From: Loripinus fragilis
Taxonomy: Eukaryota; Mollusca; Bivalvia; Lucinida; Lucinidae
Assembly (NCBI GenBank): GCA_964019695.1
Contig: OZ026522.1
Span: 58,862,811 to 58,926,810 of the forward strand
Direction of reading: 5' to 3'
DNA length: 64,000 nucleotides
Of this stretch, positions 1-10,376 are shown one piece after another; position 1 is the stretch's first letter; each line of letters opens with the position of its first letter. The notes beneath the pieces were generated by a model. The model was not told the DNA's origin, did not search any database, and saw only the letters and a program-made list of their open reading frames with translations. The position numbers and the translations under genes were made by a program.

Positions 1-199
1 TGCATGTATTGATGTTTAATTATTTTAATATAGGAAAGTGCGTTTGGTACGAATTCCTCATTGTACCCAGCATGGAGTATAATTCTTTCACCTGAAAATA
101 TAAAGTTAAGCAAATTTAGTACATAGAATAAATTAATTTAATATAAAGTGAAATCAATAGACAGTAATATGCACGGCCAACGTTGAATGATTGCCAATT

Positions 200-395
200 T
201 GAATGAAACCCTCTTCCATAAAAAAGTGGTTTAGCATGCCAGTGGTTAAAGAATGATATATGCTTGCAAAATGTGATCAAAATATACTATGTGGTCAAGA
301 GCTATGAACATTTTCACGAACTGCTAACGGACGGACGAGTGGACGAACTCAAATAGTGATTATTGTGCATACCCAAGGGTCGTACAATTCCTCTA
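200..395 (+). repeat. Dispersed repeat R8 (fragment)
   Basis: This stretch (atgtgatcaaaatata, then 'caagagctatgaacatttt', then a GGACGGACG run) matches the units at 60560-62420 in the same order. It abuts the truncated end of the transposase at 400. Positions 1-199 show nothing recognisable. Confidence 0.6.
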
Positions 396-399
396 TTCT

Positions 400-999
400 T
401 CAAGTACCTTTAGAAAAGGGCATCTTTAGTCCAGTAGTACTATCTTGCCAGCATTTCGGGACAGCGTGGCTGGTATGAGCGTAAGTTTCATCTGTGTAAC
501 CCGCCTCTCTCAACTCCCTGACCATGTGAAGGTATCTGATCCTGCTGAGGACTACATCTTGTCTCTCCATCAGCACTTTTTGATTCACCCCACAGCGTGT
601 GTAAGCAGACTTCGTATGAAGGAGATATTTGCGATGACGACCCTTGCTGCCAGTGTTACCAATACTCTATTTAAGCTCTGTTCTGATGTTATCAAAGGTT
701 GGCAGACCCTTCTTCAAGGAGTACATGCTGGCAATGGTCCTCCGTACAGCACCCTGGTCAAAGTCATCCAGTGACACTTTCGACGTGGATGACGGTGGTT
801 GCTTTGGCTGTTGCTGCTCGTCATATGCCTTCTTCTTCTCTTCCACAATCTTCTGAGGAGTTGATCTGCTAACGCCAGTGAGTGCTGCAGTCCTGTCCCA
901 TATACGATTCAGTGACAGTTTCTTTCCAGACTTCTTTTCCTCCATGCAGAACTTGTACACGTTTTCAATAATAACTCCTGCATTGTCGCTGTATCTCAT
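400..999 (-). pseudogene. DDE transposase remnant (IS630/Tc1/mariner-like)
   Basis: Two open pieces (999-667 and 588-400) lie in the same minus-strand frame, separated by one TAG at 667-669; the reading is continuous across 589-666. The first piece has a DNA-binding-like segment (NRIWDRTAALTGVSRST) and then a basic, Gln-rich linker. The second carries KVLMERQDVV...RYL and, further on, a DETYAHTSH block. This resembles the stretch around the first catalytic Asp in animal Tc1/mariner-like DDE enzymes ('YLDETWVN.GH'). The protein stops at PFSKGT, so the rest of the catalytic domain is missing, replaced by the R8 fragment upstream in coordinates. The conserved YLDET is changed to YTDET. It is a dead, 3'-truncated copy; the exact family is inferred from remembered motifs. 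Confidence 0.7.
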
Positions 1000-1134
1000 A
1001 CAAGCCTCGCCATTTTACTGAGTGAACACGCTAAAATACATGTTCATAATACATCAAAACATGCTTTTTTCTGCAAACATGTAAATCGCGAAAAATTTCC
1101 TGCTTCTTTGCGAAATAACAAAATGTTTTACTGG

Positions 1135-1245
1135 GGCTCGATCCCTCAACCTTGGGCTCAAACCCTCAACTTTGCTTCAGATTCTTTGTTTACAACCGTT
1201 ATACTTACTGCGCCATCGAATCGCTTGTTAAAATTCACTTGTAAA
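1135..1245 (-). repeat. tRNA-like SINE head (tentative)
   Basis: On the minus strand an A-box-like TGGCGCAGTAAG is followed by a B-box match GATCGAGCC (consensus GWTCRANNC). Two B-box-like blocks occur, suggesting decay or duplication. The rest of 1000-1344 holds nothing recognisable. Confidence 0.35.
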
Positions 1246-1344
1246 TACGAATAACAGAATGGCATAACGTTGTAACACCCCTATTTTATGGAGCAGTTCA
1301 TTGTTGTTAGTGCAGTCACGCCCTGATGCTTTTAAGGCTATTAC

Positions 1345-1763
1345 ACTTTATCTCTTGTTTATATCTTGATTTTTATGTTCCAGGAGATGATACAGTGATG
1401 AGTTGGGGGTTCTTTCATGCAAACTAAATATCTTTGTGTCTTGATCCACATCTGAATTAAGGGTGAGTTTGGCGCCGTGAAACCGGTTTAAGCCCTCCAG
1501 TAAAATATTTTTTTTACTGACCGGTACAAGGCAGTACTTCTTTTGTGGATCATTTATGTTTTTATGTCTTGTGTTAATTATGCCTTTGTGCGTGTCTGTT
1601 TATTTCGTGCCTTGAGGTCACCATGTGGGAAAGGGCTGACCTCTTGGCTCTCGTTTGTGGTGTCCAACTGTGAGTTTGTCACTTTCCCATTGGTACCCTG
1701 GGTCAGGCGTGGTACTTGATTGTATCGATTCCTGATCTTTGCACCCTTACTTACTTTTAATGA
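1345..1763 (+). mobile_element. R1 retroelement 3' end, copy a
   Basis: This copy carries the long R1 3' UTR, from 'ttatatcttgatttttatg' through GGCGCCGTGAAACCGG to the shared terminus CCCTTACTTACTTTT. The antisense strand is open for 65 codons (1775-1578) and encodes the recurrent KIRNRYNQ peptide. Nothing is recognised between 1764 and 1985. Confidence 0.8.
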
Positions 1764-1985
1764 AAACTCAAGCAAGTTTTGAATAAGGGCTATATTAAAA
1801 GTCGCGTTAATATGAACATTTCAGGTTCACAGACATATAATGTATTGAGTCAATAACATAAAAAACATGCATTGTCCAAAACGTTAAACGTCAGGTGGCA
1901 CAAAAAATCAAGATGGTTTTATTAACCTCAAAGATCGTTCCCATCCTAGTTAGCCCAAAATTGTTGTTACCAATGCTTATATTGC

Positions 1986-2310
1986 TGCTGTGCAGGCCTG
2001 ATTAAGCGCGACGGCAGACTAACAGTGATACATATTGCTCATAGTGTTGGCATATCATCGGGGTCAGCACATAAGACTTTGACTCATAAGCTAAAACTTA
2101 GAAAGGTTCTTGCTCGATACACCCCCATCGTTTGACTAAAGAACAAAAAGGCCTCTTGTATGAAAGTGCCCATCTATTTTCCTAAAAAGCGCAAAACTTG
2201 TAACAAATCTGAAATATTAGAACTACTTACAGTTGATGGATCCTAGAAATACAAGTTCGAGTCAATAATAAGCAGTGGCTTTGGAAAGTTTAAGCTAGGA
2301 CTGTCATATT
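1986..2310 (+). pseudogene. Mariner-type transposase fragment
   Basis: The plus strand reads DGRLTVIHIAHSVGIS, then SGSAHKTLTHKLKLRKV, then ARYTP. This is the second helix-turn-helix of mariner/SETMAR-type transposases (family pattern D.R.T...IA..VGIS.GS.H.IL...L...KV.ARW.P). A frame change brings LTKEQKGLLYESA and later VDGSWKYKFE, which matches the region around the first catalytic Asp. Several stops and frameshifts are present and no terminal repeats were found. It is distinct from the mariner at 39911-41194. Confidence 0.65.
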
Positions 2311-2374
2311 TGAGTAGTCTAGCGGTCAGAAACTCCGAAGACAGGTTTTTACTTGAAGAGGCTCACATTTTACA

Positions 2375-2383
2375 TATTTATAT
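2375..2383 (+). promoter_or_regulatory. TATA-like box
   Basis: TATTTATAT lies about 70 bp before the ATG at 2450, leaving room for a 40-45 nt 5' UTR. The ATG context (AAAAATGA) has A at -3. This supports transcription of the exon that follows but is weak in AT-rich DNA. Confidence 0.35.
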
Positions 2384-2449
2384 CATCATTATCCGAGTGC
2401 TTATCATTTCTATTCGCACATGCACCGGTTGCTGACTTGAAAAGTAAAA

Positions 2450-2597
2450 ATGAAGCTTTTGGTCGTAGTCTGTCTACTGGTTGTAACGCTAACAGTTCGT
2501 GAAAGTTTAGCACAAGACGCAGCCGCGGGTGATGGAACAATTGATTTTATTTCTGCTGGACGCAATTTAGGCGGTTTCATAGCTAAAATGATCAAAC
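2450..2597 (+). CDS. Secreted peptide, first coding exon (signal peptide)
   Basis: The ATG opens a textbook signal peptide: Lys at 3, hydrophobic core LLVVVCLLVVTL, and a likely cleavage at SLA-Q near residue 22. A short acidic then glycine-rich segment follows, ending in a cationic, amphipathic-looking GGFIAKMIKR. Reading on past codon 49 gives a low-complexity tail and a stop, but a perfect donor C|GTAAGT at 2598 suggests that the exon ends at 2597 in phase 1. There are no cysteines after the signal peptide. The exon at 13473 has an acceptor and phase that would complete it. I do not recognise the family; small secreted defence or signalling peptides of molluscs are built this way, but function is unknown. 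The signal peptide and donor are seen; the gene model is inferred. Confidence 0.6.
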
Positions 2598-2603
2598 GTA
2601 AGT
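2598..2603 (+). other. Splice donor GTAAGT
   Basis: This consensus 5' splice site directly follows the amphipathic segment of the secreted-peptide exon and splits a codon after its first base. It decides the likely end of that exon. Confidence 0.55.
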
Positions 2604-2839
2604 ATTCATTTTTACTTCATGTCAACACACCCATGCAATTTAGATCCCTCGAATCAACCTGACAGGGAGGTTTTGAATGCACAAATAGTAAGGACCAACC
2701 TTCTAAAACATTACGTGGCACGTCGAAACAATAATTTTAGTATTTTTATACCAGTAACTCATCAATGCTTAATGCGCCATTTCACTAGGTCTACACTGTT
2801 TGCTAAGACAATCAAAGCACTTAGGTGGAAACGATGTTT

Positions 2840-3200
2840 CGCTACTTTTAGCTCTGGTGAGCTTTTTTTTCAGCGGAGCAGAACCTTTTGTGCAATTTGC
2901 AGAGGACATTATGAAGAACATTTCTGCGAAGCTTTTCTTTTAAAATTCTGACCAAGGTTTGAAGAGATGCTTGAAATGATTTTTATTTTAGTTCAAGTTC
3001 AACATAGCAGAAAATCAATATGAAATTTTGGCTGGGGAAATGTGACAAAACTTCTATGAAATTGTTTCAAACATGGACAAGTACGTCGTTAAAGATATTT
3101 CTATTTTTAGCTCTGGTGGCCATTTTATTCTGCGGATCAAACCATTTGTCTATTTTAGCAGAGGGCATTATGCCAAATGTATCAGTAAAATTATTTTGAG
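2840..3200 (+). repeat. Degenerate direct repeat pair
   Basis: Two related blocks, about 2840-2945 and 3105-3200, share 'tttttagctctggtg', a purine-rich GCGGA.CA.AACC core, and a GCAGAGG(A/G)CATTATG stretch. The first contains a polypyrimidine-CAG that looks like an acceptor, but its frames close quickly and the sequence is repetitive, so I do not call an exon. The rest of 2650-3477 has nothing clear. Confidence 0.4.
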
Positions 3201-3763
3201 TTATGATCATTGGTTAATGTGTTGTTTAAATATATTTCTAATTTAATGTCTGATAGTTGGTTCAGTGTTGCCCTATTGTGCTAGAGGGTGGTGTGAGGGA
3301 CATTTCTGTTGTATTACTTCAAACAGGAAACAGGGGTTAAGGATAGGTCGTTTAAAGCACCCATGGCTTGGGTAGTAGGCGTTTTTGTAGAATGTAAGTA
3401 TTGGCCTGATTTAAACAGTTTACGCAGGAAGATTTCATCTCATTTAGGTATACGAAATTGGCCTCGGGTTGACCTTTGAATAATGAACACTCAATTAAAA
3501 TAGGTGCATCTTTTTCAAGTAACAATATTTTTTGAAAACACCTCGCTCAAAATTACATTTAAACATTATTTATCAGGAATGTACCCATTGCATGAGAAAG
3601 TTCAACTCCCTCCTTTCATTTCATTATGCACAACGACAGCCCTCATTTACCTTGAGTTATTAAGAAAAAAAAGATGGCATAATAGTAAAACTGTGATAAC
3701 GCTAAGCACAGAGCACAATCTGAAAAGGATACAATTAGCTGTTAACATTACTGCTAATGTTCT

Positions 3764-3842
3764 GTGGCTCTTTCTCGCGGTGCCATGTATTGGTCTGCAG
3801 TGTATGATTGTGCTTGTTCCTGATCATACTCACTTACTTTTT
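3764..3842 (+). mobile_element. R2 retroelement 3' tail fragment
   Basis: Only the last roughly 80 bp of R2 are present, ending TGATCATACTCACTTACTTT, the same terminus as the R2 copy at 42003-42515. Confidence 0.65.
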
Positions 3843-4054
3843 GAAGCAATGACGATGATAATAATTGATTCTATTCCACTATTTGGAACATATTGCATAC
3901 GTTAAAGCAAATGTACATAGGGCTAATCGTTATGAAGTGTGGAATAGAAAATATACAATTGACTAATGTTGCAAAAACAAGTGTCATAAGCAAAAAGCTT
4001 TCAAATTGATGATATGGAAATAGCATATAACTGTGCTAATGGTTACCATATTTT

Positions 4055-4400
4055 GTTTATCATATGACGTCGCTTCTGGGAGTGAAATAACGCCATGCAA
4101 TAAAATCTGTAAACCACTAGTGGTTTATCGATTTACGGGAAACGTTATGACGTCCATAACAACGTTGCGTACAAAATGACAATATTATAACGTTTTACCG
4201 TCAGCAATGAAACTTCAAAGATATCTTATTGTCATGTGATAAATAGAATCTAACATTCGTGCTCTTGTATTATTGAATTTATTAAACTCGTTGCGAAAAA
4301 GAGATAAAATGCTCGGCAAGCCTCGCATTTTATCTCTTTCCCCCAACTCGTTTAATAAATTCAATAAAACATGAGCACTCATGTAATATCCTCTATATAT
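4055..4400 (-). repeat. R7 palindromic unit
   Basis: The unit contains the perfect palindrome AAACCACTAGTGGTTT, an AACGTTATGACGTC block, and a hairpin whose arms are TTATTGAATTTATTAAAC and AAGAGATAAAATGC with apex GCTCGGCAAGCCTC. The minus strand is open for 77 codons (4448-4215). It ends at ATATCCTCTATATAT. Confidence 0.65.
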
Positions 4401-4488
4401 GAACTGTGCTAGTGATATCCTTTTTGGATTGTGATCTGTGCTTAGCATTCACATTTTCATTTATATGCTATTTTCATTCTTCAATTAA

Positions 4489-4660
4489 GAAATAGATCAG
4501 CTCCAGCAGTGAATTGTTGAGTAATAATTCACTGTTTGGAGTTCAGTTGTAAAGAAGATCAAATCACGAGCGCGCAGCGCGAGTGATTTATCTTCGTACA
4601 ACTGACCGACAAACAGTGAATTATTACTCAACAATTCACGCACTAGAGCTGATCTATTTC
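4489..4660. repeat. Hairpin MITE
   Basis: Near-perfect palindrome of about 172 bp. Arms begin GAAATAGATCAGCT and include GAATTGTTGAGTAATAATTC; the apex is GCGCGCAGCGCGAG. Nothing coding. The remainder to 4935 is unassigned apart from scattered GACGTCA motifs. Confidence 0.75.
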
Positions 4661-4935
4661 AATTCTAACACACTATAAACGACGAAAACACATTCGAAGT
4701 CTTCAGCTTCTTCCAATTTTCCGCCATTGCACTGAAGAACTCCCGCCAATACTTAGACTACGTCGCATGCGTTTACATATAATTGTAACGTCTCTAGCGT
4801 AAAAACGACGTTACACCGTCTAACGCCATGAATGACGTCATTTTCCAGTGACGTCAGCTATCACACACTTTAGCTGTGAATTATTGTCCGATATATCACA
4901 GTTTGTTAACGTTGGCTCTATAGGCAAGGAGTGTT

Positions 4936-5800
4936 AGAATAATCGGTTAATCAAACGAAATGAGGGCTGTCGTTGGGCATAATGTACAGAAATGGGTTGA
5001 GCTTTCTCGTGCAATAGGCGCATGTCTGATAAATAGAGGATCTTACATGAGTGCTCATGTTTTATTGAATTTATTAAATGAGTTGGGGAAAAGAGATAAA
5101 ATGTGAGGCTTACCGAGCATTTTATCTCTTTTTCGCAACGAGTTTAATAAATTCAATAATACAAGAGCACGAATGTTAGATTCTATTTATCAAATGAAAT
5201 TAAGCGTAAAAACGTTATAATTTTGTCATTTACGCAACGTTGTTATGGACGTCATAACGTTTCCCGTAAATCTATAAACCACTAGTGGTTTACAGATTTT
5301 ATTGCATGGCGTTATTTCACTCCCAGACGCGACGTCATATGATAAATGCTATTTTCATTCTTCAATAATCGGTTAATCAAACGAAATGTGGGCTGTCGTT
5401 GGGCATAATGTACAGAAATCGGTTGAGCTTTCTCGTGCAATAGGCGCATGTCTGATAAATAGAGGATCTTACATGAGTGCTCATGTTTTATTGAATTTAT
5501 TAAACGAGTTGGGGAAAAGAGATAAAATGCGAGGCTTGCCGAGCATTTTATCTCTTTTTCGCAACGAGTTTAATAAATTCAATAATACAAGAGCACAATT
5601 GTTAGATTCTATTTATCATATGACATTACTTTGAAATATCATTTCTGGCGTAAAAAACGTTTAATTGCGTCATTATGTATGCAACGTTGTTATGGACGTA
5701 ATAACGTTTCCCGTAAATCGATAAACCACTAGTGGTTTACAGATTTTATTGCATGGCGTTATTTCACTCCCAGACGCGACGTCATATGATAAATGATGTT
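4936..5800 (+). repeat. R7 units in tandem (two copies, about 430 bp each)
   Basis: Copies at about 4936-5366 and 5367-5800 are nearly identical and share the order GGTTAATCAAACGAAATG, TTACATGAGTGCTCATG, palindromic hairpin with apex GAGGCTTGCCGAGC, CCACTAGTGG and CGCGACGTCATATG. The second copy is open for 82 codons (5386-5634). The 'protein' (MSAHVLLNLLNELGKRDK...) is largely the two hairpin arms translated, so I treat it as a by-product of the palindrome. Confidence 0.7.
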
Positions 5801-5879
5801 TAAATGTGATTTTGAGCGAGGCGTTTTCAAAACATTATTGTTCCTTGAAAAATGCACCTATTTCAATTGATTGTTCATT

Positions 5880-6560
5880 AATCTAAAGGCCAACCAGAGC
5901 CCAATTTCGGATAGTGGTAGACTAAAACATACCTAAATTTGCTTCCCACTGCATTTAAAAGGGGGAAAATTTGAAACATTGACTTTTTGAAAGTACAGTT
6001 GAAGCCAAAGTCATTATTCTCACTTAACATATTAACCCTATGAGACCCCCAGGGTGCGGGGCCCAAAACAATTTGACGTTGCGCACCCCATACATATGAG
6101 TAACTCACATACCAAGTTTGGTTTAATTTCGTCCAATGGTTTAGGAGGAGATAGCATAACGGACAGACAGCAGGACGGAATTTGATTTTGGCCCCTAAGT
6201 ATCCCCAAGTCCCACCCCTAGGGCATGACGTAGGCGACAGAATAAAAAACCCATCTGATATGTTTTGTAGCTTTCATTTGTTAGAACACACACAAAGTTT
6301 GGAATAAAAATATTGACTTTGTAATTAAAATTAAATGATATTTGACCTTTTGACCCCTCCCCAGGGCCCCAGGGGGCGGGGCCAAAAACAAAATGACGTT
6401 GCGCGCCCCATTTATGTAAGTAACTCACGCACCAAATTTGGTTGAATTTCGTCCAATGGTTTAGGAGTAGATAGCATAACAGACGGACGGACAGACGGAC
6501 AGACGGACGGACGGACAGACGGACGGAGGCGATAACAATATCCCCTTCGCTTTTTAAAAA
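5880..6560. repeat. Direct repeat R4, two copies
   Basis: Two copies (about 5880-6190 and 6200-6560) share GGGGCC.AAAACAA, TGACGTTGCGC.CCCCAT, AACTCAC.(A/T)ACCAA and TTTCGTCCAATGGTTTAGGA, each ending in GACGGACAGAC-type repeats. The second ends with the hairpin CCCC(T/A)CGCTTTTTAAAAAAGCG. No coding potential. Confidence 0.65.
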
Positions 6561-6720
6561 AGCGTGGGGATAACAATATTTCAGTACAAGTAAAGGTGTG
6601 TCGTATGCAAAAGAGAGAGAGAGAGAAAGAGAGACAGACAGACAGACAGACAGACACACAGGCAGGAAGGCAGGTGGACAAGCTATCAGGAAGGCAGACA
6701 GACAGATAGAGACAGACGAG
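6480..6720. repeat. Microsatellite cluster
   Basis: Successive (GACG)n/(GACA)n, (AGAG)n and (ACAG)n tracts. They generate cysteine- and serine-rich open frames on the minus strand that are not genes. Confidence 0.85.
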
Positions 6721-6989
6721 GAGAGAGTTTAAGGGGAGAGTTACAATTGACTCAAGCAGCTTTAACTGAACCTAGAGCTTCGCCAGATCTAAGTTGTTAG
6801 CACTGACGTCTGGTGAAAGTTTTTTTTGCATAATCTGTTTTATGAAGACAGCTCACCGCCACTTTCATTGACCAAATGCTTTGAAATATCATTAACAAAA
6901 ATCGAACAATTATGTAATCATCCTTTGAAGCACGAGATAAGTATTCACGTATTGCAGGGTATACTCTAGGGTAGTTAGGAATGAAAAGT

Positions 6990-7310
6990 ATATAACATTA
7001 GATGGAGTCGTTCCATACCCCATTCATAGTGACCCTGGTGGCCTTAGTAATTAGGCCATTGTTACCAAAATCTAATCATTGATTAAGGTTCTTCTAGTGA
7101 TGTAACTTTGCCAGTTTAATCATTATCTGGATATTGGTTAAGAAGATACTATAGTAGAGTGCAGGCAAGACTTGTTTTACAAAGTTATGTGTCCCTGGTG
7201 ACCTCAAAAATTAGGTCAATGTCGCCAAAATCTAATTATTTGTTTTGGCTGTCCCAAATAAGTATATGCGCAAGTTTAGTTAAATTCCATCCAACGGGTT
7301 TTTCTGACTG
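6990..7310. repeat. Degenerate tandem pair (about 170 bp)
   Basis: The blocks TGACCCTGGTGGCCTTAGTA...CCAAAATCTAAT (near 7030) and GTCCCTGGTGACCTCAAAAA...CCAAAATCTAAT (near 7190) repeat in order. 6721-6989 has nothing recognised. Confidence 0.4.
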
Positions 7311-7314
7311 CTTT

Positions 7315-8776
7315 ATTAAAATGAAAATAATAAGAACGATTGACCTTAACAATACCGTCTTCAAATATATTGAACAATAAACCCAATACCTCTTCTTTGC
7401 TAGCATGTTAAATACTTTCTACAAACTGACAAAGATGTTAAGAGACAGGCGTATGAGACATATTATTGTATGTATTTATCTATTTATTTATTTATCTATT
7501 TAAGTTGTTATTGGAACAGTATTTAGAGTTGCATTTGAACATTACTATGTAACATATGTTATAGACTATTTGATTGGCAAATCACTTGGTATGTGTTTTA
7601 ATGAGTATCAACATGAGTGAGGCGATTGAAAACGCTATCACTAATACAGTATAGTTACTTGAAAATTAAAAAAACAACAAAAGGAAAACAGCAGGTATAA
7701 AGGTGTCTATATGCCTGTATTTACTTTAAAAAAGATACACAATCAAAACCTATCGATTAGGCATATACAGCTGCACATCTGTCTCCTGTCTCATGTTGGT
7801 TCTCTTTTTTGATAAAATATATTGCCATCGTTAGATATATTGTTACGCTGAAATTGTGATACATATATTGATCAAAGGTAATTCTGAATAAAAAGTAAAT
7901 AAAAAAAAAAAGTTTAGTTAAATTCCATCCATCGCTAACATAGCTAGAGCGCAGGCAAAAAAGCTACATTACAGCACAGATATCGAAATTATTTAATATT
8001 CTACTTTTTTGAAAGAACTGTCAGTGTTAGTTTTCAGGTAACATTATTTAATGTTTTCCTCGATGATAAAAAAGAAAACAAAAGAAAAAAATGAGCTGAT
8101 ACGATGCCTTCAAGCGCATAAGATCAACATATAATGTTACTGTCCCTCAAAGCTAGAATGCTTATATATACCTAGCGTTATTTTTTGATGTACAATTCTA
8201 TTGCTTGGTGCAGATATCGTTGCCAAATTAATCAATGTATTGCGTTGATTTAGTTTTTTTTCCAAATCAATGTTATTTATTCAATAAATGATGAACAAAA
8301 CAATAACCAATGGCCTGAATGCCAAACGCCACATGGAACATGTTAAGTTTATAATACGAGAAGTGCAATATATGTGCTAAACTGTTTTCTCGCAAAGTGT
8401 TTGTAAATAAACTGCAGTATAGTCTGCCAAGATTGACCCTAGACTGATAAATTTTCGCCAAAATCTTCGTGATATTCGAGCGTTTTCGTGAAGTACTCCG
8501 ACCTTGGTCATGCTTTTACCAGGAATATAAAGATAATGTCAATTCATTGATGTAAATGGTCTTATAGCCTAGTGGTTAGTTGTCAACTTACAAAGCGGTC
8601 ATTTATTACCAAATAACTATACTGTATTAGTAATAGTGTTTTCCCTCGCCTCACTCATGTTTATACTCATTAAAACACATACCAAGTGATTTGCCAATCA
8701 AATAGTCTATAACATTTGTTACAGAGTAATGTTCAAATGCAACTCTAAATACTGTTCAAATAACAACTTAAATAGA

Positions 8777-8807
<31 letters not shown>

Positions 8808-8969
8808 ATACATACAATAATATGTCTCATACGCCTGTCTCTTAACATCTTTGTCAGTTTGTAGAAAGTATTTAACATGCTAGCAAAGAAGAGGTATTGG
8901 GTTTATTGTTGAATATATTTGGAGACGGTATTGTTAAGGTCAGTCGTTCTTATTATATTCATTTTAATA
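7315..8969. repeat. Long inverted repeat, about 347-bp arms
   Basis: Left arm 7315-7661 is the reverse complement of about 8622-8969 with few mismatches. Shared markers are GGCGTATGAGACATATTATT, TTTGATTGGCAAATCACTTG and CTAATACAGTATAGTTA. The roughly 960-bp spacer has no gene. The right arm lies within an insertion (8600-8996) that interrupts element R9, so one arm is a later inverted copy. Confidence 0.75.
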
Positions 8970-8996
8970 CTTCACTTTGCACCCTTACTTACTTTT
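8600..8996 (+). mobile_element. Insertion in R9 ending in the R1 3' tail
   Basis: Copy B lacks this block. Its last 20 bp, TTTGCACCCTTACTTACTTT, are the R1 3' terminus, while the rest is the right arm of the 7315-8969 inverted repeat. Either a very short R1 landed beside it or an R1-like event carried it in. Confidence 0.55.
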
Positions 8997-9203
8997 ACAG
9001 ATCAGGCATAACTGGATCGAAACTTGGAAAAAAAAACTTTTTTATATAATTGTCAAATTGCATTCTGTTTAAAAGTAAAGATTGTTCTTATGATTTACGT
9101 CATCTCGTGATGAGCCGTTTACATCTTTCATTTGTATTTAGTCGCTTTTGTATTCATTATTCCCTAAGTTTCCTCAATCTTTCTCTGTCAACTGAAAAAA
9201 TAG

Positions 9204-10376
9204 TAAGTGAGTATGATCAGGAAATACGACAATCACAAACTGCAGATGGCACAGCAAGGAAAAACCTCACAACAATTACGGGACACCAGGAAGTCAAACT
9301 AAGCAAAGCAACCAGCTCTCACGTCCCCATCAAGATGATTGCAAAACTAAAAGGGACATAAAGAAACGTAAAACAAATCATAGAACAATTACAGTATCCC
9401 ACAATTGGAGTAACAATAAACAACAAGTCAACAACTACAGAACCGCCGCCTTAGAACGGACAGCAGCCTAAGCCTTCGGGGGGCTTACATGCATTTAACT
9501 GGTACCAATTCTTTGCCCTAGATTCTGCTGTTGTTGAAGTACAAACATATATAGTTCAGATCGCATGGAAGCCTTCTAACTATTGCAATGTATCATCATG
9601 GAGAAACACTCTAATCAAATTAACACACTATGATGAAACAAAGAAAAGGGCTCACGGCTCACAGATAGTCAGAGCTAAAGAAAACCTCAAGTTGAGCCAC
9701 GGTTGGTTCAGCTACAGATAAGCATCAGGCACCAACCCACCGATTAAAGTTTTACGTCAGAGCCGTCATAGAGTCTGAGGCCTGACCCACCGTTGTGCAA
9801 TTAAAGAGGAAACCATAGCTATAAACTGTGATTGGGTTTAAAACCAGGCATGCTTCGCATGACATCCAAGTTATATCCAACCTTTATATAACGCTTTATA
9901 ATATTTTTGAATTGATCACTTAAATTAGGTTTTTTCAACAATTCGTTTGAATTTATAAACTAAATCACCATAAAATATAGGTTCTGATATGCCTTGTTGC
10001 AGAAGAGTTTCTAACCCAGTGTTGTATTTAACAATTAACTCAGAGGGTCTGTGGTAGAATTAAGAAACTGCTACTCGAATTTTATGATATCTTTAACCTT
10101 GTTTTAATAACTAAGCAGTTAAAAATAAGTTTCTGTTGTTGAAGTAATCAACATTAGAACACACTCTTGCAAAACGAATAAGCTGAGAAATATATACGCC
10201 ATAGGAAGGGGAGCGCGGAACATTTCCATCAAGAAATGTAACATTTACTATTTCAAAATTAAAATCATCCCGTTTATCAGAAATTTTAGAAGAAACTATA
10301 TCATTTGTTATGGACAAGTTCAAGTCCAAAAACGGAACTTCAGTATCAGAAGAATTCGCCTTATTTAACTGAAATT
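9204..10376 (-). mobile_element. R2 retroelement, 5'-truncated
   Basis: Sense is the minus strand. The element ends at 9204 with a tail whose plus strand reads GTAAGTGAGTATGATCAGG. The 3' UTR is about 548 bp (9204-9751), and the coding part ends with TAA at 9752-9754. It interrupts R9 copy A. Layout matches R1 (24031-25870): end of RT, the conserved SDSMTA/V stop region, then a UTR of similar length. Confidence 0.75.
9752..10376 (-). pseudogene. Reverse transcriptase C-terminal fragment (R2)
   Basis: The minus strand reads DLNLSITNDIVSSKI, then DKRDDFNFEIVN, then PSYGVYISQLIRFARVCSNV, with an uninterrupted 72-codon stretch at 10329-10111. The remaining sequence toward the TAA at 9752 is disrupted. 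This is the region after the catalytic palm (thumb-like) of a reverse transcriptase that I know from many invertebrate predictions. Its arrangement (YG/YS..LIR..R.CS then a K.L..QGY block) resembles Penelope-like enzymes. The N-terminal half and catalytic YxDD are absent through 5' truncation. RT identity is fairly firm; clade assignment is an inference. Confidence 0.65.

Larger units (their letters stand above)
3478..5881. mobile_element. Composite element with about 85-bp inverted termini
   Basis: The left terminus (AATGAACACTCAATT, AAATAGGTGCAT, then a GCTC..AAAATTACATTTAAACA stretch) recurs inverted at 5797-5881. Inside are an R2 fragment (3764-3842), an inverted R7 unit (4055-4400), a separate hairpin (4489-4660) and two direct R7 units (4936-5800). 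A second inner inverted pair is 3702-3742 against 4408-4446. No transposase is present; this looks like a non-autonomous palindromic element enlarged by duplication. Confidence 0.6.

Noticed and set aside
2862..2951. Second exon of the secreted-peptide gene after the polypyrimidine-CAG near 2870
   Set aside because: The phase-1 join soon hits a stop, and the segment is part of a repeat with a second copy at 3105-3200.
6195..6681. Cysteine/serine-rich open frames up to 154 codons on the minus strand
   Set aside because: Produced by GACG, GACA and GAGA microsatellites and the R4 repeat.
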